Source: Desulfuromonas sp964536375
GTDB lineage: Bacteria > Desulfobacterota > Desulfuromonadia > Desulfuromonadales > Desulfuromonadaceae
NCBI GenBank assembly: GCA_964536375.1
Contig: CAZHXF010000053.1
Coordinates: forward strand, 1-16,242
Direction: 5' to 3'
Length of the DNA: 16,242 nucleotides
Shown one piece after another: positions 1-7,285 of the stretch. The position numbers and the translations under genes are program-made. Below the pieces are notes generated by a model that was not told the DNA's origin, searched no databases, and was given only the letters and a program-made list of their open reading frames with translations. Numbering within the stretch: position 1 is the stretch's first letter; each line of letters starts with the position of its first letter.

Positions 1-363
1 AGTTTGGATATAATTTTCTCTGATGATTCAATGTTTCCTGATTCGCTGAATCGTAAAGACTGGAACGACGTTTGGGCTTATCGCATTGGAGCTCAGTATG
101 CGCTAACAGATAATCTTGACCTTCGTCTCGGTTATGCCCGCGACAATACTCCGGTACCAAGTGATACCATGGGTCCAGAATTGCCTGACTCAGATCGCAA
201 TAACTACACCTTTGGTTTTGGTTATCATACCGAGCGCGCTGTTATCGATTTTGCCTATATGTGGGTTGATTTCGATGAACGTAAAGTTGACAATGACATT
301 CAGACTGGCACATATGAGAGTGCTGCTCATCTGTTTGCCGCCAACTTAACCTACTTTTTCTAA
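1..363 (+). CDS. FadL/OmpP1-type outer-membrane transporter, C-terminal part
   Basis: The reading frame is open from the window edge, so this is the last ~120 residues of a longer protein (the family is usually 400-450 residues). The visible part alternates polar and aromatic residues like beta strands, with the family-like stretch LGYARDNTPVP, a loop rich in Pro/Asp (PELPDSDRN), then GFGYH and a last strand ending in YFF. A terminal Phe is the usual BAM recognition signal of outer-membrane barrels. The family carries long-chain fatty acids or other hydrophobic compounds across the outer membrane; the substrate here cannot be told. A strong terminator follows the stop codon. The assignment to the FadL family is from pattern recognition of the C-terminal strands only. 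Confidence 0.8.
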   Translation, partial: SLDIIFSDDSMFPDSLNRKDWNDVWAYRIGAQYALTDNLDLRLGYARDNTPVPSDTMGPELPDSDRNNYTFGFGYHTERAVIDFAYMWVDFDERKVDNDIQTGTYESAAHLFAANLTYFF

Positions 364-389
364 CCGTACCGCAGGTATTTTTTTAGTAT

Positions 390-420
390 AAAAAGGGTGC
401 CAATGCGGCACCCTTTTTTA
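390..420 (+). terminator. Rho-independent terminator after the fadL-like gene
   Basis: A perfect 7-bp GC-rich stem (GGGTGCC at 395-401, GGCACCC at 407-413) with a 5-nt loop is followed by six T. The stem is extended by A/T pairs from the A-run at 391-394. It starts 27 nt past the porin stop codon and ends only about 20 nt before the trmJ start, so it also lies in the trmJ leader. Confidence 0.9.
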
Positions 421-440
421 TTTCTCGTAAGGATGTAAAT

Positions 441-1193
441 ATGGTTAACAGTAATGTCCAACAATTTGCCGTTATTCTTGTTGAACCCAGACAGCCGGGC
501 AATGTTGGGGCAACCTGTCGTGCCATGGCCAACTTTGGGGTAACTGATTTACGTTTGGTTAATCCCTGTGATCGTTTTGCCCCTGAGGCAGTAAAATTTG
601 CTGTAGCCGCAAAACCATTATTGGGAGAAGCGCAACTTTTTACTAGCCTACCAGATGCTCTGGCTGACCTGAATATGAGCATAGCGCTCACTCGGCGTAG
701 CGGCAGATTGCGCGGTGAATTACCCACCATTGCCAAGTTCCCCCAGTTGCTAGCGGAATTGCCAAACGGCAGTAACGTCGGACTGGTGTTCGGTCGTGAG
801 GATTGTGGTTTGTCAACCGAGGAGGTGGCAAGCTGTACGCACGCGGCGTCTATCCCAACTCCAGGTGACAATGGATCACTGAACTTGGCGCAAGCCGTTG
901 TGGTAACCTTATATGAACTTAGTGCGCGCAATAGTCAGCAGGATGTCGAGCTGCCGGAGAACACCGAAGAGCTGCCGCCTCAGCAAGATCTGGATGCGCT
1001 GCTGATGAAAATGGAGAGTATCGCAGCAATAATCGGTTATAATAATCCGAGCCGACCCGAGGTGATAGGGCACACGTTGCGCCAGTTGCTGAGTAAAGCC
1101 CAGCCAAACTGTCGAGAGGTTAATATGTTACGTGGTTTATTATCTCAGCTGGAACAAAGCGTTCAAGGCTGGCCGGGCAAAAGGCGGGGTTAA
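441..1193 (+). CDS. trmJ: tRNA (cytidine/uridine-2'-O-)-methyltransferase TrmJ
   Basis: TrmJ is a SPOUT-fold enzyme that uses S-adenosylmethionine to methylate the 2'-OH of nucleotide 32 in the anticodon loop of several tRNAs. The 250 residues match the usual length. Motif 1 is at residues 14-31 (VEPRQPGNVGATCRAMA, with Asn21 and Arg27), motif 2 at 111-124 (NVGLVFGREDCGLS) and motif 3, the knot and cofactor region, at 144-154 (NGSLNLAQAVV). The C-terminal part is a helical extension typical of TrmJ. The ATG is preceded by AAGGATG as ribosome binding site. In many gammaproteobacteria trmJ sits upstream of iscR or cysE; here the next gene is unrelated and on the other strand, so it is apparently a single-gene unit. 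Confidence 0.95.
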   Translation: MVNSNVQQFAVILVEPRQPGNVGATCRAMANFGVTDLRLVNPCDRFAPEAVKFAVAAKPLLGEAQLFTSLPDALADLNMSIALTRRSGRLRGELPTIAKFPQLLAELPNGSNVGLVFGREDCGLSTEEVASCTHAASIPTPGDNGSLNLAQAVVVTLYELSARNSQQDVELPENTEELPPQQDLDALLMKMESIAAIIGYNNPSRPEVIGHTLRQLLSKAQPNCREVNMLRGLLSQLEQSVQGWPGKRRG

Positions 1194-1217
1194 TTTATCT
1201 GGTTTCTTACCCTGTAG

Positions 1218-1751
1218 TTAGTGGATTATTACCCACGCCAGACCACGCAACTCCCCAAGCTTAAAACCATAAGCCATATCTTGCGGATAATATTTATCAA
1301 TCTCTTGTGATAAATTCGCTGAGATATGCTTCCCATGACATCGTAAACATGGTGCCGCCATATAGATCGGTTTGACAAAACCTAAACTACCGTCTGCTAA
1401 TATTACAGATTTTGATGGTTGCGCAGTCCCCTGACTCAAATAATCTGCCATTAATGCATTTTGCCAGCTCTGCACTTTATTCTCTGGATTTCTTGGACGG
1501 TGGCTGACGCGCCCAATTTTCACACCATCCGATGACAATTGTTGACTTATCTGTGGAGCACGCAGCCGGCATATATTAATCGCTGCTTCCGATCCTTGTT
1601 TTAACCCGGCAATTAATTCTTTTTTTAGTTGACCCATAAGACTGCTGGTCAGTTGTTTAGCTTGTGCGCTGCGGGGTTCTGTAGTGGTGATATCAGCGTT
1701 GGCAACGCTGAATATCATATTCAGTCCCAATGCAATGATTAGATACTTCAT
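1218..1751 (-). CDS. Exported single-haem protein with a Tll0287-like (DUF3365) domain
   Basis: The 177-residue protein has an N-terminal signal peptide (hydrophobic residues 3-17, likely cleavage after ANA at residue 19), so it should be periplasmic. Family landmarks are INICRLRAPQIS (residues 59-70) and VSHRPRNPENKVQSW (82-96), which match the DUF3365/Tll0287-like domain. A CLRCH motif at 135-139 is a covalent haem-c attachment site. In this family the domain often serves as the sensor part of signalling proteins; here it stands alone without a kinase or cyclase, as a small haem protein of unknown partner. The start ATG is supported by GGAGATG 5 nt upstream. The gene converges with trmJ, leaving 24 bp between the stops and no obvious terminator. 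Confidence 0.85.
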   Translation of the reverse strand: MKYLIIALGLNMIFSVANADITTTEPRSAQAKQLTSSLMGQLKKELIAGLKQGSEAAINICRLRAPQISQQLSSDGVKIGRVSHRPRNPENKVQSWQNALMADYLSQGTAQPSKSVILADGSLGFVKPIYMAAPCLRCHGKHISANLSQEIDKYYPQDMAYGFKLGELRGLAWVIIH

Positions 1752-1976
1752 AAGGCATCTCCGTTGTAAATTAAAAAAGGTATTGTTGTTTTATATAGTC
1801 CGATATTTCCAAGTCGTAGTAGCAAGTTTAGTGTAGATTAGTAGCTATGCAAATACTTAATACACTGATGTGTGGTCAATGTAATGATGTTTTCATGTTG
1901 CAAGAGTTCTAAAACAGTGTGACAACAGAGTAATAGCCTGCAGAGACCAATTGACGCTACGGTAAAATCTCACACC
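1752..1976. other. Intergenic region between divergent genes
   Basis: This 225-bp AT-rich stretch separates the minus-strand haem protein from the plus-strand Gate-domain protein and must hold promoters for both. I could not place a convincing -35/-10 pair, operator or hairpin. No open frame of interest is present. Confidence 0.5.
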
Positions 1977-2948
1977 TTGAAAAAGTTATTTTTAATGATT
2001 CAACAACGTAATGTTGTATATACGCTTGTAGTTGAAGCGCTACAAACCAGCTTGGTACTCTTTAAAATAATTGTCCCCATAGTTTTTGTCACTAAGGTGC
2101 TCACTGACTATGGCGTGACTGCGTGGTTGGGGGCATTGCTGTCACCGCTTATGGCTGTGGTTGGTCTGCCGGGTGAAATGGGGCTGGTGTGGGCGACGGC
2201 TATGGTGACTAATCTGTATGGAGGATTGGCAGTTTTTGCGTCTATGGCTACGGCATCTTCATTGAGTGTGGCACAGGTGAGTGTGCTGACGACCATGATG
2301 CTCATAGCTCATGCCCTTCCTGTTGAAGTGCGTATTGCCCAGAAAGCTGGCAGTCGCTTTGCCATAATGGCACTACTGAGGATCGGTGGTGCTTTGCTGC
2401 TGGGGAAGCTGCTTTATCACGGTTACGCGGCGAGTGATTTGTTGCAGCAGCCAAATCAAGCGCTATGGCAACCACCACCTATCATCCCCGGCTGGGAACC
2501 ATGGTTGTATAATCAGGTAAAAAATTTACTGTTTATTTTCAGCATAATATTTGCGTTACTGGCGGTTATGCGCTTGCTGGAACATCTCGGTCTTATGGCT
2601 TGGTTGACGCAGCGGTTGAAGCCATTCTTGTCAATTTTGGGTATGCATCAGGATGCCGCGCCGGTAACTCTCATCGGAATGGTGTTGGGGTTGAGCTACG
2701 GGGGCAGCCTTATTATTAAGGAAGCTCGCAGCGGGCGCTTGAAACCGCAGGACGTTTTTTTGTCGCTGGTATTGATGGGGTTGTGCCACAGCCTTATTGA
2801 GGACACGCTGCTCATGGCGGTAGTCGGTGGTCACTGGTCGGCTATTTTGTGGGCGCGTTTAATTTTTTCTGTGCTGGTGGTTGCTGGGGTGGCAGCGCTG
2901 TTGCGGATAGTGCCAAAAGCGCTCAAACAACGATTATTTTATTGCTGA
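1977..2948 (+). CDS. Polytopic membrane protein with two nucleoside-recognition (Gate) domains
   Basis: About 323 residues, mostly hydrophobic, consistent with an inner-membrane protein of about eight segments. Two similar halves are visible. The first runs from about residue 28 to 115, with a conserved loop LPGEMGLVWATAMVTNLYGG at 64-83. The second covers about 215-290, with GLSYGGSLIIKEARSG and GLCHSLIEDTLLMAVVGGH. This pattern fits the Pfam Gate/nucleoside-recognition family found in nucleoside transporters and in SpmA/SpmB; the substrate of stand-alone members is not known to me. The start is uncertain: the first codon is TTG at 1977 and an ATG lies at 1995, and neither has a good Shine-Dalgarno sequence. 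No co-transcribed partner is apparent. Confidence 0.75.
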   Translation: MKKLFLMIQQRNVVYTLVVEALQTSLVLFKIIVPIVFVTKVLTDYGVTAWLGALLSPLMAVVGLPGEMGLVWATAMVTNLYGGLAVFASMATASSLSVAQVSVLTTMMLIAHALPVEVRIAQKAGSRFAIMALLRIGGALLLGKLLYHGYAASDLLQQPNQALWQPPPIIPGWEPWLYNQVKNLLFIFSIIFALLAVMRLLEHLGLMAWLTQRLKPFLSILGMHQDAAPVTLIGMVLGLSYGGSLIIKEARSGRLKPQDVFLSLVLMGLCHSLIEDTLLMAVVGGHWSAILWARLIFSVLVVAGVAALLRIVPKALKQRLFYC

Positions 2949-2954
2949 ATTATT

Positions 2955-3032
2955 TTAAATCCATCCCAGCTGCAAACCCGCCAGCGTTAGTGCGCTGATG
3001 AACAGCCGTAGTGCCGTTGCCGTCCACTCTCG
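2955..3032 (-). pseudogene. C-terminal remnant of a membrane-protein gene
   Basis: Read on the minus strand, this stretch encodes about 25 residues ending in a stop at 2955-2957, including TALRLFISALTLAGLQLGW. That is a basic residue followed by one hydrophobic helix, like the last transmembrane segment of a permease (TauE/SafE-type exporters end in a similar way, but this is a guess). The frame stops resembling a membrane protein at about 3032, exactly where the LysR-like frame begins on the other strand. I read this as one side of a deletion joint. Confidence 0.4.
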
Positions 3033-3253
3033 AACTGGGACATACCGAGGCTATCAAACGGGCAGTGGTGGCTGGGCTTGGTGTCAGCTGCCTGTCACGC
3101 CTGGTTGTTCAATCGGAACTGGAGTTAGGGCGGTTGGTTGTTATAGACACGCCGTTGCGTTTACACAGAAGCCTTAGTCTTATCGTTCATGCCGAACGCT
3201 ACCAAGGCGCGTTGCTCAAGGTTTGTGTGGCAATGCTTTATGGTGGAGATTGA
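3011..3253 (+). pseudogene. 3' fragment of a LysR-type regulator gene
   Basis: The frame encodes about 75 residues matching the end of the LysR substrate-binding domain: LELGHTEAIKRAVVAGLGVSC, CLSRLVV, ELGRLVVI and a tail LRLHRSLSLIVHAERYQGALL. Family proteins are about 300 residues, so roughly three quarters are missing, including the helix-turn-helix. Real similarity starts around 3028 (the codons for LELG); the GTG at 3011 has no ribosome binding site. The fragment is fused directly to the remnant of a minus-strand membrane-protein gene, which fits an ancestral regulator next to a divergent transporter gene collapsed by deletion. It is unlikely to make a functional protein. Confidence 0.75.
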
Positions 3254-3338
3254 ACACAGTAGTAAGCTGATGGTTTTGGATGATGGGGGTAGAAGAAAAC
3301 CGAAAAGGGAGAGTGGTTGCAGGTTATGAATAGGCATA

Positions 3339-4907
3339 TTAAACCGCCATTATTTGATGGGCGAGATGAACAGGGTTAGTTGCAGCATCAATCGGGATAA
3401 CAAAGCGCCGCTCCTGTTCGCTCAGTTCTTCCTGCGTTTTCATTTGGAGTTCAAGAACCTGCTCATCGGCTTCGGAAACACATTTGGGGTCGGTTAATCT
3501 CATCAGCACCCGGCGACGAAGTTCCTCATCTGCAACTTGGAAATCGAGAATGATAAAAGACGATCCCAGTTGTGCAGCCAGGTCCATCATTTTATAGCGT
3601 AGCTCCTTTTTTAAAAATGTAGCATCAACAATAACCGGAATTCCCGCTTGCAAAATGGTTTCAGCGTAAGCGTACAACCTGTCATAAGTGGCTTTCCCGG
3701 CTGCTTCGCTATATATACCGTTATTTACCGGAGATCCACTGCATGCCGTTTCAGCTAGATTGTGCAGCCTTTTTCTCTCCAGATCAGAGTGCAAGCTAAT
3801 AGCCTTACAGTGGGCAGCAAGTTGGTTGACAAAAACCGTTTTTCCCGAGCCGGATAGACCATGGGTGATCAGCAGAGGTGCGCGCGTTGGTAGTATATAT
3901 TGACCAGCTAAACCAAGGTAGGAGTGCATCCTGGACAGATTAGTATGGCGCTCCTCCTTATCAAGCCCAGCTTGACTGAGACGCAGGCACAGTACTTTGG
4001 CGCGCACTAGAGCCCGATAAACCTTGTAGAAATTAAGTAAAGGCACGCCGCCGTAATCACCGCTGATCTGTAGATAGCGGTTGATAAAGCGCCACCCGTT
4101 AGGTGCCTGTTCATGATCATCAAGATCCATGGCAAGGAAAGCGATATCGTTGATGACATCAATCCAGCGTAGGTTGGGGCTGAACTCAATGCAGTCGAAG
4201 ACAACAGGACCTCCATCAAACCATGCCATGTTGGCCAGATGAAAATCTCCGTGGCATTCACGGATAAACCCCGTATCTTTACGTTTTATTAGTAAATCCC
4301 GCAGTTTGGTGCGCATCAACTTGCCCCATGTTTCCAGCATATTTATGCGATCGAGGATGTCGCCACTAGATTGTAAATGCCTAATTTGCACAAAGTTCTG
4401 CATGATCGGCTCCATCACCATAGCTGATGAACCGTATTCACTGGTGTTATCGGCGATAGCGCAACGATTATGCACCTGAGCTATAAATTGGGCAAAGGCG
4501 CATAAATGTTCTGTCGTCAGTAGCCCGTTATCCAGCATGCGATCAAGCTGTTGCGATTGGGGGAAACGGCGCATTTTAACTACGTAATCAATGGGTGGGT
4601 CTTGATCTAGTGTCGGATTGTCGGGGCTTCCGCCGATTTGCACCACATCCAGATATATGTGCGGCGCAAAATGGCTATTGAGGCGTAATTCTTCATAACA
4701 GAAGTAGCGGCGTTTCTCCACCGTTGAAAAATCAAGGAAGCCGAAATTAACTGGTTTTTTAAGCTTGTAAGCAAAGTTTCCAGCTAGAAACACCCACGAA
4801 ATGTGCGTCTCTACCAGCTTTACAGCATCGACTGGATGATTATAGAAAGAGGGCGTAAGCATCCTAGTAATCAGTTGCTGCTGTGTTTTGTCGGATATTT
4901 CTTGCAT
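3339..4907 (-). CDS. Two-domain protein: APH-type kinase fold plus P-loop ATPase/kinase
   Basis: A 522-residue fusion. The N-terminal two thirds (about 30-330) resemble the aminoglycoside phosphotransferase/choline kinase fold: WVFLAGNFAYKLKKP with a Lys pair near 48-51, the catalytic-loop motif HGDFHLAN at 219-226, and VVFDCIEF with the metal-binding Asp238. The C-terminal third (about 343-522) is an AAA_33/adenylate-kinase-like domain with Walker A GLSGSGKT at 350-357. The same domain order is known from many proteobacteria and is usually annotated as bifunctional aminoglycoside phosphotransferase/ATP-binding protein; the true substrate is unknown and drug resistance should not be assumed. 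The ATG at 4907 is followed closely by the family-like N-terminus; a weak AGAAGGG lies about 10 nt upstream. Monocistronic by context. Confidence 0.85.
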   Translation of the reverse strand: MQEISDKTQQQLITRMLTPSFYNHPVDAVKLVETHISWVFLAGNFAYKLKKPVNFGFLDFSTVEKRRYFCYEELRLNSHFAPHIYLDVVQIGGSPDNPTLDQDPPIDYVVKMRRFPQSQQLDRMLDNGLLTTEHLCAFAQFIAQVHNRCAIADNTSEYGSSAMVMEPIMQNFVQIRHLQSSGDILDRINMLETWGKLMRTKLRDLLIKRKDTGFIRECHGDFHLANMAWFDGGPVVFDCIEFSPNLRWIDVINDIAFLAMDLDDHEQAPNGWRFINRYLQISGDYGGVPLLNFYKVYRALVRAKVLCLRLSQAGLDKEERHTNLSRMHSYLGLAGQYILPTRAPLLITHGLSGSGKTVFVNQLAAHCKAISLHSDLERKRLHNLAETACSGSPVNNGIYSEAAGKATYDRLYAYAETILQAGIPVIVDATFLKKELRYKMMDLAAQLGSSFIILDFQVADEELRRRVLMRLTDPKCVSEADEQVLELQMKTQEELSEQERRFVIPIDAATNPVHLAHQIMAV

Positions 4908-5033
4908 ATGGAGGACCCTTCTAACCTCGGTTTGTGATGGTGATTCATCTCAAATTATTTCCTGCTCGGTGTTGCAGGCAACATGGATTGGTAAATAGCA
5001 CCGATAGAATAAAGACGAGAATTCAAAGTGTAA

Positions 5034-5188
5034 CCTGATTAATACTAATCTTCCGCTATCGTCACAAAGGTTGTCACTCTCGCGCAGGCGGGAGTCTAGA
5101 AAGCTATGCAAAACCTCTGGATCCCCGCATTCGCGAGGATGACGAATACGGGGAACAGAACCAGAGCGGAAGATTAGTCCTACTCAGG
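5034..5188. mobile_element. MITE-like element, copy 1, with 8-bp target duplication
   Basis: A 155-bp non-coding element bounded by 24-bp terminal inverted repeats (5034-5057 and 5165-5188; 21 of 24 positions pair, the inner 14 perfectly, ACTAATCTTCCGCT). It is flanked on both sides by the identical 8-mer AAGTGTAA (5026-5033 and 5189-5196), a target-site duplication. Inside lies a second inverted repeat of 28 bp (5073-5100 and 5116-5143, 21 of 28 pairing) around a 15-nt loop; it contains CTCGCGCAGGCGGGAG and GGATCCCCGC. No open frame for a transposase is present, so it would need an enzyme encoded elsewhere. A related copy is at 13450-13598. It lies between the APH/P-loop gene and the broken EAL gene. 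Confidence 0.85.
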
Positions 5189-5241
5189 AAGTGTAATGTA
5201 AATGTAGAATGGTTGGTCAATTAGTCAAGCTGAACATTTAA

Positions 5242-5541
5242 TTTTACCTAAGCAAACTTAAAATTGAGCGCTCCTGCGTGCGTGACGCCGACCGGACAGG
5301 ATCATTGTCACAGAACGTCAACGACGAAGATGAAGTTGCCATCACTCGGGCAATTATTCCCATGGCTCGGGTGCTCAATATCGATGTGATTGCTGAAGGG
5401 ATTGAGACTGAAGAACAAATGGAATATCTGAGAAATCTTGATTGTCAATACGGACAAGGTTTCCTTCTCTCTCTCCCAGTTACCTCTGAGAGGTATACTG
5501 CATTGCTGGATGAAAGCCTGGAAAATGGATGGATAAAATGA
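5242..5541 (+). pseudogene. C-terminal remnant of an EAL-domain (c-di-GMP phosphodiesterase) gene
   Basis: The frame begins after a stop at 5239-5241 and reads YLSKLKIERSCVRDADRTGS, recognisable as the LKIDRSFVRD region of EAL domains, then continues with AITRAIIPMARVLNIDVIAEG, IETEEQMEYLRNLDCQYGQGF and the terminal segment LLSLPVTSERYTALL. The family motif that gives the name (EAL), the DDFGTG loop and all N-terminal parts are missing, so no active phosphodiesterase can be made. The spacing between YLSK and LKIE is also several residues shorter than in intact domains, which hints at a small internal deletion. A GTG at 5278 could start an 87-residue product, but no ribosome binding site is seen. 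The MITE-like element ends only 53 bp upstream. Confidence 0.8.
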
Positions 5542-5678
5542 GGACGGTAGGTAGCCGATAACTGTTATTTGTTTAATATCTTGCACTTGTTCAGAATTGT
5601 TATACCCTAAGTAAACCTACGTTTTGTCATTTATCTCTAGATGGCTGGCTTAGCCAACTTTATTTATCAGGATAAATA

Positions 5679-6344
5679 ATGACATCACCTGTGCGCGTTC
5701 GTTACCAAACCGTTGAGTTTGGCAAAATAGATATTCACCTGTGTACTCTGCGCGATAAACAACAATTCAGTGATCAAGATGGGATTGCCGACGACTTGGG
5801 GATCTCTTCTGCGGCATGGCCACTCTTTGGTGTCATTTGGCCATCAAGCTTAGTACTTGCCCATTACATTTCTGATTACCCAACCCAAGGTAAAAGAATA
5901 TTGGAGGTTGGTTGTGGCATGGCATTGTCCAGCTTATTACTTAATAAACAACATGCTAATATTACTGCTACTGATTATCACCCAGAGGTTGAGCATTTTT
6001 TACAAAGAAATGCGCTGCTCAATAACGATAAAGTTATACCTTTTGAACGTGTAGACTGGACAGACGCAACAGACACGTTAGGGCGTTTTGATTTGATTAT
6101 TGGTAGTGATCTGCTATATGAAGATCAACATATCCAGCAGTTAGCCGCCTTCTTAAATAACCATGCTAACCCGACATGTGAGATAATTATAGTCGACCCA
6201 GGGCGTGGGCGGAAAAATAAATTCAGCGTTCAAATGGAGAAGTATGGCTATGGTAACTCGCATATAAAGCCAATCCATACCGACTACCTTAATGATCCGT
6301 TCAAAGGATATGTTTTGAAATTTAGGCGCGATTGTGTGAATTGA
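5679..6344 (+). CDS. Class I SAM-dependent methyltransferase, METTL21/FAM86-like
   Basis: A 221-residue protein with the Rossmann-fold methyltransferase signature: motif I LEVGCGMALSSLLL at about residues 75-88, the acidic end of strand 2 (ATDYHPE, ~98-104), a motif II-like VDWTDA and the post-II motif DLIIGSDLLYED at about 138-149. The N-terminal GVIWPSSLVLAHYI and the SDLLYE motif resemble the METTL21/FAM86 group of protein-lysine methyltransferases; bacterial members have largely unknown targets, so the substrate is open. The ATG has CAGGAT about 8 nt upstream. The next gene, an enoyl-CoA hydratase, follows on the same strand after 88 bp with its own ribosome binding site; no functional link is implied. 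Confidence 0.8.
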   Translation: MTSPVRVRYQTVEFGKIDIHLCTLRDKQQFSDQDGIADDLGISSAAWPLFGVIWPSSLVLAHYISDYPTQGKRILEVGCGMALSSLLLNKQHANITATDYHPEVEHFLQRNALLNNDKVIPFERVDWTDATDTLGRFDLIIGSDLLYEDQHIQQLAAFLNNHANPTCEIIIVDPGRGRKNKFSVQMEKYGYGNSHIKPIHTDYLNDPFKGYVLKFRRDCVN

Positions 6345-6432
6345 ACGTGAATTATTCAATTGATATATGCGATTCACCGTGGATAACAAGGTTGCTGATG
6401 CATAGAATTCACAGATAGAGAGGAAAAATACC

Positions 6433-7215
6433 ATGTCTGACTCCCTGCTTGAAATCGTATTTTCAGAGAAAATATGCACGATTTACCTGAACAGACCGAG
6501 TGTTCTTAACGCCCTGAGTTCTGAAATGATTTGCGCTCTCGATAAAGCCTTTACCATGCTTTCTGAGCGTGCTGAAGTAAAGGTTGTTATTCTTAGCGGA
6601 GCTGGATCCAAAGCTTTTTGTGCTGGAGGAGATTTAGCGGCAATGGCGGTCAAGACTCCAATGCAAGCCCGTGAAGCATCTTTGCAGGCGCAGGCATTGT
6701 TGCAAAAGATCGAAGAATTTCCTAAGCCGGTAATTGCTGCCATTAATGGCTACGCTCTTGGCGGAGGATGCGAACTGGCTATGTCTGCAGATATTCGTAT
6801 TGCTTCTGACTTGGCACAATTTGGGCAACCAGAGATAAAGCTTGGTATTATCCCCGGCTTCGCAGGCACACAACGGCTTGGACGTCTCGTCGGTCTGGCG
6901 CGCGCTAAAGAGATCTGCCTGACTGGGCGCATGGTTTCGGCGCTGGAAGCGGAACGAATAGGGCTGGTCAATAAAGTTGTTCCAAACGATCAACTGTTGT
7001 CCGCCGCTATGGAAATGGCTGAAAGTATGGCATCTTTTGGCGGGATAGCGCTTGAATTCTGTAAAAAAGTCCTGAATGACGGGTTGGAAATGGACAAAGA
7101 TAAAGCTAGTTGCTACGAAGCCGATATGTTTGCTCTGTGTTTCACTACTCATGATCAGAAAGAGGGGATGCAGGCTTTTTTAGAAAAAAGAAAACCCCTA
7201 TTTAAGGACTGCTGA
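6433..7215 (+). CDS. Enoyl-CoA hydratase/isomerase family protein (crotonase)
   Basis: A 260-residue crotonase-fold protein of standard length. It has NRPSVLNALS (20-29), the first oxyanion-hole loop FCAGGDLAAM (62-71), the second YALGGGCELAMSADIRIAS with Glu114, and FGQPEIKLGIIPG with Glu134. Both glutamates correspond to the catalytic pair of true enoyl-CoA hydratases, so hydration of trans-2-enoyl-CoA to 3-hydroxyacyl-CoA is likely. The sequence looks particularly like short-chain 3-hydroxybutyryl-CoA dehydratases (Crt); chain-length preference is inference. The tail CFTTHDQKEGMQAFLEKRKP is also typical. The ATG is preceded by GAGAGGAAAA. No other beta-oxidation gene is adjacent, so it acts as a stand-alone gene here. 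Confidence 0.9.
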   Translation: MSDSLLEIVFSEKICTIYLNRPSVLNALSSEMICALDKAFTMLSERAEVKVVILSGAGSKAFCAGGDLAAMAVKTPMQAREASLQAQALLQKIEEFPKPVIAAINGYALGGGCELAMSADIRIASDLAQFGQPEIKLGIIPGFAGTQRLGRLVGLARAKEICLTGRMVSALEAERIGLVNKVVPNDQLLSAAMEMAESMASFGGIALEFCKKVLNDGLEMDKDKASCYEADMFALCFTTHDQKEGMQAFLEKRKPLFKDC

Positions 7216-7241
7216 ACGCTGGTCCGTTAAGGGGCTTTTTG
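7191..7241. terminator. Possible bidirectional terminator between convergent genes
   Basis: AAAACCCCT at 7191-7199 can pair with AGGGGCTTTT at 7230-7239 (one bulged base), with an inner GGAC/GTCC pair (7206-7209, 7222-7225). The plus strand ends in CTTTTT; on the minus strand the complementary run of T follows too. The structure overlaps the last codons and stop of the crotonase gene and sits between it and the convergent cytochrome gene. The loop is long, so the call is tentative. Confidence 0.4.
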
Positions 7242-7285
7242 GGGCTGTGCTGTCGCAGCAAAACTGAGACTGTTTGCGGTTTAAC

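Noticed and set aside
1844..1854. AGCTATGCAAA matches the loop region of the element at 5102-5112.
   Set aside because: An 11-base match in an AT-rich region without the flanking inverted repeats is not evidence for a third copy.
4007..4261. Open frames on the minus strand inside the APH/P-loop gene, and similar frames inside trmJ, rhlE and the flavoprotein gene.
   Set aside because: They lie entirely within well-supported genes in other frames, lack ribosome binding sites and resemble no protein family.
3339..4907. Aminoglycoside-resistance gene.
   Set aside because: The APH-like domain belongs to a widespread chromosomal fusion family of unknown substrate; nothing around it suggests a resistance cassette.
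6340..6362. AATTGAA ... TTCAATT inverted repeat after the methyltransferase gene.
   Set aside because: The stem is A/T-only and no T-run follows, so it is not a credible terminator.
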